A stretch of DNA of 64,000 nt, from the NCBI GenBank assembly GCA_964447405.1, contig CAYUSP010000003.1, positions 310,001 through 374,000 on the forward strand. The letters are read 5' to 3'. How positions within the stretch are numbered: position 1 is the first letter of the stretch; each line of letters opens with the position of its first letter. This document shows, piece after piece, positions 8,818 through 18,244 of this stretch. This DNA comes from JALNZF01 sp964447405. Its GTDB lineage: Bacteria; Nitrospirota; UBA9217. The position numbers and the translations under genes are program-made. The notes below the pieces were generated by a model, which saw only the letters and a list, made by a program, of their open reading frames with translations, made no database searches and was not told the origin of the DNA.

Positions 8818-8855
8818 AAAATATCCCCTCAGCAGCAGCTCTGAGGGGATATTTT
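8818..8855 (-). terminator. terminator of the propeller lipoprotein gene
   Basis: A 15-bp perfect inverted repeat (AAAATATCCCCTCAG and its inverse, 8818-8832 and 8841-8855) with an 8-nt loop is followed on the minus strand by a T-run. It may work in both directions, separating this gene from the kinase promoter. Confidence 0.85.
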
Positions 8856-8877
8856 GCATGGCATGATGCGTATGAAT

Positions 8878-10479
8878 TTACTTCGCCTGTTTCTCGATGC
8901 GCCATTGATCGTCATCCAGTGTCGGCGTATCATATCCGGCGCAGTAGATATGGGAATCATCGACAACGATTGCCCAGGGTTCATTCAGATCGGGCGATCC
9001 GTTGGACTTGATAATACCGCCGGTTCCGAACGATGTCGCGAGAGAACCATCGGTAAGAAGTCGTTTTTCCAGACGCCACTGCTCACCTCCAAAGCTTGCT
9101 CCTGAATCATACCCTGCCACATAGAGATACGTGGCATCAAGGGCAATTGCATGAGCATCATCATCTGATGCTGTCGGATTTTCCTGTATCACGCCGCTCG
9201 TTCCAAAAGCGGCGACCAGCTGGCTGTCTGCAAGATTGCGTTTTTCGATCCGCCATTGAGTGTTGGTGGTAGCCACTTGCGTATCATAACCCACCACGTA
9301 CATGGAACTCGCGTCGACCGCAATGGCATATGCCCTGCCGCCATATCCGGATGCGGACTCCGATACCACGGCAACCGAAGTACCCGTAGCACTACTGAAC
9401 GTCTCGATCCTCCATGCCGGCGATCCCAGTCCCGCCGTTTCATCAGAACCAACAACGTACACGTTGTTCGCATCAACAGCAATGCCATACGCGACATCAT
9501 CATTTGCGCTCGGATTGCTCAAGACGATGCCATCCGCATCAAAAGCGGTGTCCAACGAACCGCTTGAAAGAGATCTCTTCTCGACCCGCCACTGTCTGCT
9601 GCCCCCGGGGATCGTATCATAACCTGCAATGTACATATTTGCGGAATCGATCGCTATGGAATTGGCAACTGAATTTGTGGTAGTTGAACCCGAGGTAGAG
9701 ACACCCGAGAAACCGTCACCAAACGCGGTTACCAGGGAACCATTAGCCAGTGTGCGCTTCTCGATCCGCCATTTCCTTACACCCGAGATCATTTCATATC
9801 CCACGACATACAGGTAGGTGCTGTCAGCAGCCACAGCCTGGGCAACGGACTTGGTTGTGGTCACTCCGGAAATCACGCCCGCTATACCAAAGGCACTGAC
9901 CAGCGTGCCATCGGAGATATTCCTTTTCTCGATTCGCCACCCGAGATATCCTGCCTTGGAATCATACCCGACCAGGTACAACGAAGAGCTGTCCCTGGCC
10001 ATGCCGAGGATCTCGTCAAAGGAACTGCTCGGGTTCGAAGCCGTGCTCCATACTCCGCTCGAAGCGGTCGTGAAACTGAATGGCGCACCGGTTGCGGTAG
10101 TAACGCCTACGGTATTGACTGCTATCACTCGCCAGTAGTACGCGGTGCCTGCGGCCAGAAGACCACCGGGCAGTGTAAAACTGGTGGTATTTGCAGCAAT
10201 GGCTGTGTTCTCATACTTCAGCGGTACAGTGAATGCAGCATCAGCGGAAACCTGCAGCGTATAGTTTGTCTCTCCTGATGCATTCTCCCACGCAAAGGTG
10301 GGCGCAAACGGAACTCCTGTTGCGCCGTTCGCCGGAATCGTCAGCCCGAAGGCGGATGGCGCACCCGGAACAATACTGGTTCCGGTGCTGTCGGTGCTGC
10401 TTTTCTTGCAGCCCTCTGTAATGATCACAGCGGCAAAAAGCATTGAAATTGAAAATATGCGGAATATCGTTTTTTTCAT
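8878..10479 (-). CDS. lipoprotein with Fn3-like domain and seven propeller-type repeats
   Basis: 533 residues. A lipoprotein signal ends in ITEGC, followed by a Ser/Thr-rich linker and a fibronectin-III-like domain (about 40-140). Then come seven repeats, each with DSxxLYVVGYD and WRIEKR-x-L-x-DG, consistent with a seven-bladed beta-propeller. The fourth blade departs from consensus (WRIETFSSATG). Repeats of this kind occur in secreted proteins of uncertain role. It is probably anchored in the outer membrane or periplasm. The start at 10479 is preceded by a G-run. Function is unknown. Confidence 0.72.
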   Translation of the reverse strand: MKKTIFRIFSISMLFAAVIITEGCKKSSTDSTGTSIVPGAPSAFGLTIPANGATGVPFAPTFAWENASGETNYTLQVSADAAFTVPLKYENTAIAANTTSFTLPGGLLAAGTAYYWRVIAVNTVGVTTATGAPFSFTTASSGVWSTASNPSSSFDEILGMARDSSSLYLVGYDSKAGYLGWRIEKRNISDGTLVSAFGIAGVISGVTTTKSVAQAVAADSTYLYVVGYEMISGVRKWRIEKRTLANGSLVTAFGDGFSGVSTSGSTTTNSVANSIAIDSANMYIAGYDTIPGGSRQWRVEKRSLSSGSLDTAFDADGIVLSNPSANDDVAYGIAVDANNVYVVGSDETAGLGSPAWRIETFSSATGTSVAVVSESASGYGGRAYAIAVDASSMYVVGYDTQVATTNTQWRIEKRNLADSQLVAAFGTSGVIQENPTASDDDAHAIALDATYLYVAGYDSGASFGGEQWRLEKRLLTDGSLATSFGTGGIIKSNGSPDLNEPWAIVVDDSHIYCAGYDTPTLDDDQWRIEKQAK

Positions 10480-10603
10480 TGCCCCCCCCAACAGCCTCTA
10501 GAGATTGAATCGGAATGTGACGTATAACCACGAGATCTTCTAAGGACCCCATATTACCGCAGACATCCGCATGAATCAAGTTTTTTCAAAAGGTACGTCA
10601 CCA

Positions 10604-10632
10604 TTGAACCAGCGCGTTCAATGTGATATGCT
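10604..10632 (+). promoter_or_regulatory. sigma-70 promoter of the DUF1232 gene
   Basis: TTGAAC (10604-10609), a 17-nt spacer and TATGCT (10627-10632). It overlaps the upstream ATG codons, which favours the ATG at 10643 as the true start and a leader of only a few bases. Confidence 0.55.
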
Positions 10633-10642
10633 TCTATCTGTC

Positions 10643-11041
10643 ATGAAGATCGTCGAGCCCATTCGGATATTTCTGCGAAACCTCAGCATCGAGCTGCTCG
10701 CCATCTGGTTTGCTTTTCGGGACGATCGGGTACGCTGGCATAAGAAACTCCTCCTGCTCGTACCAATCGCCTATGTCGTATCGCCATTCGATATGCTCCG
10801 TGATACCACCCTGTTCTGGGGACAGGTCGATGATCTGGTGGTCCTGCGCGTGAGCTATTTTCTTGTCATGAAATTCATCGATCCCCTTGTGCTTGCCGAC
10901 TGCCGCACGCGGTCCGCTGAGTTCCTCGATGCGAGCGGTATGAACCGGATAAAGTTCGCTGTGGCTATTATCCTGGTTTGGGGTTTTGTCATTGCGGTGA
11001 TCCTTCAATATTTTTTCAGGAGGTTCCTGCGTCACGCCTGA
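10643..11041 (+). CDS. DUF1232 (YkvA-type) membrane protein
   Basis: 132 residues. The DUF1232 signature WHKKLLLLVPIAYVVSPFD-x-x-D with the later GQVDDLVVL is clear. A C-terminal transmembrane segment sits near residues 105-130. Family function is unknown. Longer starts at 10571 and 10628 exist but lie in or before the apparent promoter and lack ribosome sites. The 3' end overlaps the convergent transferase gene by 26 bp. Confidence 0.75.
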   Translation: MKIVEPIRIFLRNLSIELLAIWFAFRDDRVRWHKKLLLLVPIAYVVSPFDMLRDTTLFWGQVDDLVVLRVSYFLVMKFIDPLVLADCRTRSAEFLDASGMNRIKFAVAIILVWGFVIAVILQYFFRRFLRHA

Positions 11042-11738
11042 TTGCTCGCTGTAAGCGATCGGCAACCAAACTGCGTTCGATGCTGTCAAGAATCAATCGC
11101 AGCGGATCAAGAGAAGCGCCAGGGCGATCCCCGGCCTCGAGTATGTATTCCTTCAGATCCTGAAGCGTATCTATATCCCGTAGGAGCGGCAAACAATGGA
11201 TGCGAAGCTCTGCCGCCTTCATGATCCTGCAGGTTGCTGCATATACGGCGTTTGTGCTCCAGGGGATCTTGTCGAATACTTCCGGTTTGAAGGATGATGC
11301 AGTAAACCCGATCATATAATACCCGCCGTCCCGGGCAGGGCCGATCACCACGTCGCAGTCGTCAAGAACCTGAAAGGCCTCTTCAACTATTTCCGGGCCA
11401 AGACCGGGGACGTCGCTGCCGATCAGCAAAGCCCTTTCCACACCCTCTGAAAAAACTTTCTGAAAAGCGGTCTTCATCCTCTCCCCGAGGTCGCCTCCCT
11501 GCTGAGGCTGATAACGGTGATCCGGACCCAGCCAGAATGCAAATGCATCACCAGCAGTTGCGGGAGAGAAACAGATCCTGAACGGGTATTGACAGCGCGT
11601 CACGATCTTCATGACTCGATCAACGAGAAGGCGATACAGCACTAATGCCGCATCCTGCCCCGCCTCGGCTGCAAAGCGCGTCTTAACCTTTCCCGGTTCG
11701 GGGTATTTAATGAAAAGCAGGATCACAGAGCGTTCCAT
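11016..11738 (-). CDS. TIGR04282 family transferase (rSAM/selenodomain-associated, group 1)
   Basis: 240 residues, with motifs IKYPEPGKVKTRFA near the start, QGGDLGERM, LLIGSDVPGL and GPARDGGYYMIGF. These match the DUF2064/TIGR04282 nucleotidyl- or glycosyltransferase-like family. In many genomes this family is found with TIGR04283, next to a radical-SAM protein (ArsS) linked to arsenosugar synthesis. Here TIGR04283 lies 46 bp upstream on the same strand, but no radical-SAM gene is in the window. The substrate is not shown by sequence. Confidence 0.85.
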   Translation of the reverse strand: MERSVILLFIKYPEPGKVKTRFAAEAGQDAALVLYRLLVDRVMKIVTRCQYPFRICFSPATAGDAFAFWLGPDHRYQPQQGGDLGERMKTAFQKVFSEGVERALLIGSDVPGLGPEIVEEAFQVLDDCDVVIGPARDGGYYMIGFTASSFKPEVFDKIPWSTNAVYAATCRIMKAAELRIHCLPLLRDIDTLQDLKEYILEAGDRPGASLDPLRLILDSIERSLVADRLQRAIRRDAGTS

Positions 11739-11784
11739 GGCAGGAGAACCGTCCTCCCATTGATCAATAGCGGCTGTCCAACGG

Positions 11785-12471
11785 TTATTTATAGTATTTT
11801 ACCAACCGCTCCGGCGGTACTCCAAGCAGATAGAGACCGATCAGCACCCAATTTCGCAGGGTGCCGCGTATGGCGCCGTCCTTTTCCCACCTCCGCGCAG
11901 ACGTGATGACACGCTTGGGTATGAAGCAAATCCTGCCTCCAGCACGCTTGATTCTGCGCATCAGGTCCACGTCCTCCATGAGCGGCAATTCGCGGTAGCC
12001 GCCCAGGGACTCAAAAAATGATCTTCTTATAAAAATAGCCTGGTCCCCATAGGGCACCCGGGTAAGGCGGGAGCGAATGGTTCCCACGAGCTGTGTCAGT
12101 TTGAGAAACCAGTGCGTCGAAGCAATGCCCAGATCGAATGCTCCGCCGACACAATCGCTTCCGGTCATTGCCCGCTCCACATCCGCAAACCACGTATCGG
12201 GAAGACGGGTGTCCGCGTGAAGGAAGAGGAGGATGTCACCCCTCGCAACTGCGGCACCCTCGTTCATCTGCCTTCCCCGCCCTCGGAGAGATGATAGCAG
12301 GTGGACGCCATCCCTCCGGATCGCGGCAAGTGTGTCCTTTTCTTGCGCGCCATCCACCACGATCACCTCAACGTGAGTTGATTCCGTCTGCGACGTGAGG
12401 TGATCAAGCGCTGCATTTATGAACCCGGCCTCATGCAGAACGGGTATGACGACAGAGATGGCTGGTCTCAT
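11785..12471 (-). CDS. TIGR04283 family glycosyltransferase (rSAM/selenodomain-associated, group 2)
   Basis: 228 residues, GT-A fold. The start MRPAISVVIPVLHEA and the metal motif HADT (LFLHADTRLP, about residue 82) fit family 2 glycosyltransferases, and the block GGYRELPLMEDVDLMRRI is typical of TIGR04283. It is likely cotranscribed with the TIGR04282 gene. Family context suggests a role in arsenosugar or related metabolite synthesis. This is inference. Confidence 0.85.
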   Translation of the reverse strand: MRPAISVVIPVLHEAGFINAALDHLTSQTESTHVEVIVVDGAQEKDTLAAIRRDGVHLLSSLRGRGRQMNEGAAVARGDILLFLHADTRLPDTWFADVERAMTGSDCVGGAFDLGIASTHWFLKLTQLVGTIRSRLTRVPYGDQAIFIRRSFFESLGGYRELPLMEDVDLMRRIKRAGGRICFIPKRVITSARRWEKDGAIRGTLRNWVLIGLYLLGVPPERLVKYYK

Positions 12472-12628
12472 GGTTTTCCAATCATCAAGCGCTGCATTAG
12501 AGCGCGTCCGGAATACTTCCTCCCCCTAGTCTCACCACACTGTTTACAGTCTGGCTCTTTCCGGTATTTATGTCAAGAGGATATCCCGAAAGGTGATAAC
12601 CCGGCGGCGTCATTAAACCGGGACACGG

Positions 12629-12656
12629 TTGCATCAAATCGCAAGCGTGTTATAAT
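12629..12656 (+). promoter_or_regulatory. sigma-70 promoter of the DUF3047 / LolD / FtsX cluster
   Basis: TTGCAT (12629-12634), a 16-nt spacer and a consensus TATAAT (12651-12656), 35 bases before the ATG at 12692. Confidence 0.65.
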
Positions 12657-12691
12657 GATCACAAGCTGGTGCTTCCTGCAAGGAAAACAAC

Positions 12692-13411
12692 ATGAACCGA
12701 CCTGCCATGCTCATCCTGCTCCTCTTCCATCTTACCGGTATCGCGCCCGATACGGCCAGATCGGACGATAAAACAACACTGTTCCGGGAAGAATTCAACT
12801 CGCTCAGCAAATGGAAAGACTTCTTTTTTCCGAAGATTAAAACCCATTCCCGCTATTCCATCGAGCGGGAAGGCGGACAACATGTTCTCAAAGCGGAGAG
12901 CAGCGCATCAGCTTCGGCCCTGATTTACAAGGACTCATTTGACGTAAAGGAGCATCCTCGGGTAAGATGGCGCTGGAAGGTTTCTAACATTTACCTAAAG
13001 GGCGATGCACGATCGAAGGAGGGCGACGACTACCCGCTCCGCGTGTATATCATGTTCGAGTATGATCCGGACAAAGCCGGTGCCCTCGATCGGATCAAAT
13101 ACGGCATTGCGAAATCACTTTACGGAGAGTACCCGCCCCACAGCAGCCTGAGCTACGTCTGGGCAAGCAGGGATGATCCGGAGAGATTCCTCGTAAGCCC
13201 CTATACCAACCGGGCTGTGATGGTCCTTATGGAAAAAGGCCCGGCAAAAACCGGTGGGTGGGTGGACGAGGAGGTCAACATCCTCGATGACTACGTGAAA
13301 GCCTTCTCAACCAGCCCGCCTGCCCGCGCGCGGGTCGCCATTATGAACGACTCGGACAATACCGGGGAATCCTCCACCGCTTATATGGAGTATATAGAAG
13401 TATTCAGGTGA
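12692..13411 (+). CDS. DUF3047 secreted protein
   Basis: 239 residues with a cleavable signal (about 1-23). Blocks such as WRWKVSNI, DDYPLRVYIMFEY, SLSYVWASRDD and the C-terminal ARVAIMNDSDNTGESS-x-AYMEYIEV are the DUF3047 hallmark. It probably lies in the periplasm with a jelly-roll-like fold. The AAGGA site is seven bases before ATG. The ABC transporter genes follow, suggesting work at the envelope. No enzymatic role is known. Confidence 0.82.
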   Translation: MNRPAMLILLLFHLTGIAPDTARSDDKTTLFREEFNSLSKWKDFFFPKIKTHSRYSIEREGGQHVLKAESSASASALIYKDSFDVKEHPRVRWRWKVSNIYLKGDARSKEGDDYPLRVYIMFEYDPDKAGALDRIKYGIAKSLYGEYPPHSSLSYVWASRDDPERFLVSPYTNRAVMVLMEKGPAKTGGWVDEEVNILDDYVKAFSTSPPARARVAIMNDSDNTGESSTAYMEYIEVFR

Positions 13412-13494
13412 GCATGCATGCCGGCCGGCTACAGCCCGATCTTCGCCGACCTCGCGTGTTCACCATTAGTATCCGGCTTATCAGGGAGACAAGC

Positions 13495-14175
13495 ATGGCT
13501 CTACTCGAAGCGCGCAGCATATCCAAGACCTACACCGCGGGCGGTCGTGCGATCGCGGTGCTTGACAATGTGTCCCTCGCGGTGTCGGAAGGCGAGTTCC
13601 TCGTGGTGCAGGGTGAGAGCGGGTGTGGGAAATCCACCCTGCTTTCCCTGCTTTCCGGGCTGGACACGGTTGACCGTGGTTCCATCCTGATAAACGGCAG
13701 AGACATCACTGACCTGTCCGAAGATGCACTTGCTCCGCTCAGGAACACGTTTTTCGGCTTCGTCTTCCAATCGTTTCACCTCGTCCCCTCGCTCACTGCG
13801 TTGGAGAATGTCATGTTCCCCGCCGAGTTGCGGGGCGACCGCTCCGCTCGGGAGAAAGCCGTCCTGCTGCTCAACCGGGTGGGCCTCGTTGACCGTGCCG
13901 GGAGCTTCCCTCATCAGCTTTCGGGCGGGGAAAAACAACGGTGCGCCATATGCCGCGCTCTCGTGAACGAGCCCCGCATCATCTTCGCTGATGAGCCTAC
14001 TGGCAACCTTGACTCAACGAACGGCTCTGTGGTGCTGGAACAACTGCTTACGCTTCACCGGGAACGCGGCACCACCCTGGTCCTCGTGACGCACAGCAGC
14101 GAGATCGCTTCACGGGCTGAACGTGTCGTCACCCTGCGCGACGGACGGATCGTCCAGACAGGCGGCCATGCTTAG
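13495..14175 (+). CDS. LolD/YbbA-type ABC transporter ATPase
   Basis: 226 residues. Walker A GESGCGKST, Q-loop FVFQSFHLVPSLTA, signature LSGGEKQR, Walker B IIFADEPTGNLD and the H-loop VTHSSE are all present. The FGFVFQ and DEPTGNLD words place it in the MacB/LolD branch, which uses ATP for mechanical work on FtsX-type permeases. The ATG at 13495 follows GGGAG; an in-frame upstream start would add 29 unrelated residues. It overlaps the permease gene by 8 bp. Confidence 0.9.
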   Translation: MALLEARSISKTYTAGGRAIAVLDNVSLAVSEGEFLVVQGESGCGKSTLLSLLSGLDTVDRGSILINGRDITDLSEDALAPLRNTFFGFVFQSFHLVPSLTALENVMFPAELRGDRSAREKAVLLLNRVGLVDRAGSFPHQLSGGEKQRCAICRALVNEPRIIFADEPTGNLDSTNGSVVLEQLLTLHRERGTTLVLVTHSSEIASRAERVVTLRDGRIVQTGGHA

Positions 14176-16660
14176 CATCCGCTTCGTACGCCGCCAGATC
14201 TCCGCTTCATTCCACCAGGCAGTGCTGTTCGTGCTCTGCGTCGTCCTTTCGCTCGTGACCCTTATTACGCTCTCCGGATTCAGCCGGAGCGTCCATTTAT
14301 CATTCCTCCGGGATGCGCGCGTACTCCATGCCGGGGACATCATCATCCATTCCCACTCGCCATTTTCTCTTCCGCTGATGCGTGAGCTTACCAGCCTCCG
14401 GCACGCTGGCGAACTCGAGTACGCACGAGTGTACGAGTTCTACTCAGTCGTCAGGACCTTCAGACAGCAGGATTCTTTGCTCGCGAACATCAAAGTCGTG
14501 GACCAGGGCTATCCCTACTACGGCATTATCACTCTTGCCTCAGGCCGGTCATTCCGTGAAGTGCTGGCTCCGGGCAGCGTCATTGTGGAAAAGTCGCTCC
14601 TTGACCGACTCCACCTCCAGGTGGGCGACCAGCTCCGGCTCGGAAGCGCACTGCTGCGCATTGCCGACGTGGTGCTCCAGGAGCCGGACCGGCCCGTGAA
14701 CTTCTTTGCGCTGGGTCCCCGCGTCTTCGTACCTGCCCGGGACCTAGCGGCCCTCGAACTGGTCGGGAAAGGAAGCCGGGTGAACTACACAATCCTTGCC
14801 AGGGTCCCCGGGGGGAATGGTCTGGATGAACTTGCCTCGCGGCTCAGGAGCGTCTCGCTCAAAGAACGCGAACGGGTGGAGACGTTTCGGACCGCGGCTT
14901 CGGGCGTCAAGCGGTTCTTCGACAATTTCCTCTTCTTTTTGAACCTGATCGGCATTTTCACTCTGCTCCTGGCGGGCATCGGCATCCAGAGTTCACTCTC
15001 CGCATTTCTCAAGGAGCAGGAGCGGACCATCGCCATCATGAAGGCTGTGGGCGCGGGGAGTGGATTCATCCTCAGGAACTATTTTACCGTCGTGTCCGTA
15101 CTGGGCCTCATCGGCATACTGATCGGGCTGGCCGCAAGCTTCGTGCTGGAAAAGCTTTTGCCCGGAATGTTTCAGGGGTTCCTCCCCCCCAATGTGGAGC
15201 TGACCATCTCCTTCGGAGCGGTTATCGAGGGTCTCATGCTCGGCAGCGTGGTCGTCTCGCTCTTCACGTTCATCCCCCTGTTCCGGCTTAAAGAGGTGAA
15301 ACCACGGGCCATCTTTGGCAAGGACGAGCCCGTGGTCAGCAAGCGTTCGACCCTGCTCTTTGCTGCAGTGGCCGTCGTCTTCTTCCTTGCCATGGTCCTC
15401 TGGCGGGTCAGGGAAGCGAAGATAGGCGGCTATTTCGTGCTCGGAGCGGGGTGCCTGATCCTGCTGTCTTTTCTCTTGGCCGAGCTCGTACTGCGCAGTC
15501 TAAGGTCACTGCAGGGAGGAAACCTGATAGTGCGCCAGGCATTGAAAGGCCTCTTCCGCCCCCGCAACGCCACCCGTCCGGTCATCATCACCCTGACCGC
15601 TTCGCTCGCGGTCATTTTTACGATCTCGCTCGTGGAGCAGAACCTTGACGCGACCTTCGTACGCTCCTACCCGCCCGATTCGCCCAATCTCTTCTTCATT
15701 GACATCCAGACCAGCCAGAAGGACGCCTTCGCCAAAGAGCTCGGCATGGCGGCGACTTTTCATCCTGTAGTCCGGGGGACTATCCTTTCGGTGAATGATG
15801 AAAAGGTCGACCGGGAGCAGGAGCAGCAGAAGCGCGGCGACAACCTGGCACGGGAGTTCAGCCTCACCTATCGAGAATCCCTGCTCGATGACGAGCGGAT
15901 CATAGCCGGTGCCAATCTATTCCGCGACGACTGGCAAGAGACGCAGGTATCGGTCATGGATACCGTGCTCAAGATGAGGGACATGAAGGTCGGAGACAGG
16001 ATAACCTTTCGCATCCAGGGCATCCCCGTGGAAGCGCGGATCTCGAGCATCAGGACCCGGACGCGCGCTTCGCTCCAGCCCTTTTTCTACTTCGTGCTTC
16101 AGACCGATGTCCTGAAGGACGCGCCCCAAATGCTGTTCACGGCCCTGCACCTGGACAAGGCGTCCATCGCAATGCTCCAGAACCGGATGGTGGCCCGCTT
16201 TCCGAATGTGAGCGTCATCGATGTAACCGAGACGGTGACCGTATTCAGCAGGATCATGTCGCGGCTTTCGAGGATCATCAACTTCTTCACCCTCTTCAGC
16301 GTGGTCGCGGGATTCCTGATCATCATCAGCTCCGTATTCGCCACGCGATATACCCGCATCCAGGAGGCCGTCTTCTTCACGATTCTGGGCGCCCGCAGCA
16401 GGTTCGTGCTCGCGGTCTTCGGCGTCGAAAGCATGGTTATCGGCCTGGTGAGCGGTTTCAGCGCCTTCGCGCTTTCGCAAACAGGAAGCTGGATCATCTG
16501 CAGGTTCGCCCTTGATGTGCCCTACAAGCCCTTCCTCGCTTCCAGTTTGCTCATGGTCATCGCGACAACCCTCACCGTGGTCGTCGTGGGACTCGGGGCC
16601 TCAGTCCCGATCCTGCGACACAAGCCAGCGGCGTTCCTGAGGGAGCAGACGGAGGAGTAA
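14168..16660 (+). CDS. FtsX-family ABC permease (YbbP-like)
   Basis: 830 residues with a duplicated FtsX layout: one N-terminal membrane segment, a large extracytoplasmic region, three segments near 265-390, more near 410-450, a second extracytoplasmic domain and three final segments near 700-820. It resembles YbbP of the ybbA-ybbP-tesA locus, and the GDSL esterase gene follows directly. The ATP-driven pair probably moves or extracts lipid-linked material across the envelope. The start at 14168 overlaps the ATPase gene, indicating coupling. Confidence 0.88.
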   Translation: MLSIRFVRRQISASFHQAVLFVLCVVLSLVTLITLSGFSRSVHLSFLRDARVLHAGDIIIHSHSPFSLPLMRELTSLRHAGELEYARVYEFYSVVRTFRQQDSLLANIKVVDQGYPYYGIITLASGRSFREVLAPGSVIVEKSLLDRLHLQVGDQLRLGSALLRIADVVLQEPDRPVNFFALGPRVFVPARDLAALELVGKGSRVNYTILARVPGGNGLDELASRLRSVSLKERERVETFRTAASGVKRFFDNFLFFLNLIGIFTLLLAGIGIQSSLSAFLKEQERTIAIMKAVGAGSGFILRNYFTVVSVLGLIGILIGLAASFVLEKLLPGMFQGFLPPNVELTISFGAVIEGLMLGSVVVSLFTFIPLFRLKEVKPRAIFGKDEPVVSKRSTLLFAAVAVVFFLAMVLWRVREAKIGGYFVLGAGCLILLSFLLAELVLRSLRSLQGGNLIVRQALKGLFRPRNATRPVIITLTASLAVIFTISLVEQNLDATFVRSYPPDSPNLFFIDIQTSQKDAFAKELGMAATFHPVVRGTILSVNDEKVDREQEQQKRGDNLAREFSLTYRESLLDDERIIAGANLFRDDWQETQVSVMDTVLKMRDMKVGDRITFRIQGIPVEARISSIRTRTRASLQPFFYFVLQTDVLKDAPQMLFTALHLDKASIAMLQNRMVARFPNVSVIDVTETVTVFSRIMSRLSRIINFFTLFSVVAGFLIIISSVFATRYTRIQEAVFFTILGARSRFVLAVFGVESMVIGLVSGFSAFALSQTGSWIICRFALDVPYKPFLASSLLMVIATTLTVVVVGLGASVPILRHKPAAFLREQTEE

Positions 16661-16727
16661 CAGACCATGCGAAGTGTAGAGTAGCGGTAATTTTTCTTTG
16701 TTCTGATTTCTTAGCTGGAGTCAACTC

Positions 16728-17435
16728 GTGAAAAGAAAATACAATATCTCAGTTACAACAATCACCATCTTTTTTCTACTCAGCATCCTTCCTGCATGCG
16801 AACAGAAGACGGAACAAACGTCCCGTCCACAGCCGCATCAGCCGGCCTATGAAGGCACCATCGTTGCCGTGGGCGACAGCCTCACCGCGGGCCTGGGCGT
16901 GAACGAGGAGGATGCCTATCCCGCAGTGCTCGAGAAGAAGCTGCGGGCTGCGGGCTGCAACTGGCGTGTCGTGAATGCAGGCATCAGCGGAGAGACGAGC
17001 AGTGGCACGCTGTCACGCGTGAACTGGGTGCTAAAGCTGAAACCTGATATCGTTATCCTTGAAACAGGCGCAAATGACGGACTGCGGGGAATCGACCCCG
17101 GGATCACGCAGAAGAACATTGCGGAGACTGTCCGCATCCTGAACGAAAACGGGGTTCGCGTTGTGCTCGCGGGCATGCGAATGGTCTCCAATATGGGCCG
17201 GAACTACACAGATGCATTTGCTGCGATCTATCCAGCCGTGGCCCGAAAGCAGCAGGTGAGGTTGATCCCATTCTTCCTCAAAGAAGTGGCAGGCGAACCC
17301 AGTCTCAATCAGGCAGACGGGATCCACCCGAATGCGAAAGGATATCTCCAGGTGGCGGAAACAGTATATCAGGAAATCAAACAAGAGATCGATCAGAGGG
17401 GAAAATTCGGGCGGCTGAAGAGCAGCCGCCCGTGA
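16728..17435 (+). CDS. GDSL/SGNH esterase lipoprotein (TesA-like)
   Basis: 235 residues. A lipoprotein signal ends in LPAC. Block I is VGDSLTAGLG (nucleophile Ser), block II has the Gly of NAGISGETS, block III is GANDGLRG and block V is DGIHPNAKGY with the catalytic Asp and His. It is therefore an arylesterase/lysophospholipase of the TesA type, anchored outside the cytoplasm. GTG start with GGAG seven bases upstream. It follows the YbbA/YbbP-like pair as in tesA loci. Confidence 0.88.
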   Translation: MKRKYNISVTTITIFFLLSILPACEQKTEQTSRPQPHQPAYEGTIVAVGDSLTAGLGVNEEDAYPAVLEKKLRAAGCNWRVVNAGISGETSSGTLSRVNWVLKLKPDIVILETGANDGLRGIDPGITQKNIAETVRILNENGVRVVLAGMRMVSNMGRNYTDAFAAIYPAVARKQQVRLIPFFLKEVAGEPSLNQADGIHPNAKGYLQVAETVYQEIKQEIDQRGKFGRLKSSRP

Positions 17436-17467
17436 GCAAGCCTATGCGAGCGTCTTGCGTTGTGTGG

Positions 17468-17965
17468 TCAATCACGGACAGTTATGCTTCTCCCATCAGG
17501 GAGGCCCGCAGTTCCGCCAGGCCCCCGCGGTATGGTCAGTTGCAGCGGTCTCTCACCGGACCTCTCAAAAACCAGCGTGAGCGTAAACTGATCACCTGGT
17601 CCAGCATCTTTCGGCATGCCCTTGATCACGAAATGGCTCTCACCTGAACGGAACTCCACCGTACGCGCCGCAGGAATGCTCACCCTGTCGATCCTGGAAG
17701 CGCGATTGTCCACAACCGCGCTGATGAATCCCTCCGCCCCGCGCAAACTGGTCGTAACGCTCCGCAGCGTATCAGATGCGCCTGCGTTCTTGATCTTCAG
17801 GTAAACGTACATTTCATCGGCGGTTGTGCGCGAACGCTCCACTTTTGAGTCCTCGATGGATAGTTTAGGTTGTTTTTCGGAGCATCCCACTGCTGCCATA
17901 ATAGAGACGAAGAGCAGCGGTGTGAAAACTCGGGCCGTTATCCTGATCAGCATTTTGTATTGCAT
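17468..17965 (-). CDS. PCuAC-like (DUF461) lipoprotein
   Basis: 165 residues with a lipoprotein signal ending in AAVGC. The body has the beta-sandwich pattern of PCuAC copper chaperones: EMYVYLKIKNAG, IPAARTVEFRSGESHFVIKGM, GDQFTLTLVFE. The usual copper motif H-M-X10-M-X21-H-X-M is only partly kept (His in GESHFV), so copper binding is doubtful. GGAGG lies eight bases before the ATG. Convergent with the esterase gene. Confidence 0.7.
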   Translation of the reverse strand: MQYKMLIRITARVFTPLLFVSIMAAVGCSEKQPKLSIEDSKVERSRTTADEMYVYLKIKNAGASDTLRSVTTSLRGAEGFISAVVDNRASRIDRVSIPAARTVEFRSGESHFVIKGMPKDAGPGDQFTLTLVFERSGERPLQLTIPRGPGGTAGLPDGRSITVRD

Positions 17966-18244
17966 CAAATCGTCCTCCTAAGCGGGTATATAGCCTGCTG
18001 CACTTTCAGGTTGCGTTGTGTACTATACAACACACAGAATTAAAATTAAAGAGAAGAATTCATCTCTTGACCTGATGCAGGCCTCCTGCAGTGTCCGTTT
18101 ATACTGCAAGACAAACTGTTTTGCAACGCTTTCATTTTAGTATTGATTTTACAAACGGCTTATGCAATAATTCCGCTCGCGTAACATCCTTACCGCCCGT
18201 AAATATCGTATCTAAACTACATAACTAACAATTCAGGAGGAACG
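17966..18244. other. divergent upstream region before the cytochrome gene
   Basis: 279 bp, AT-rich. It holds imperfect inverted repeats (GTTGTGTACTATACAAC at about 18013, TGCAGGCCTCCTGCA at about 18076) and two TATACT words. No promoter with good spacing could be assigned, so operators are possible but unproven. Confidence 0.35.
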
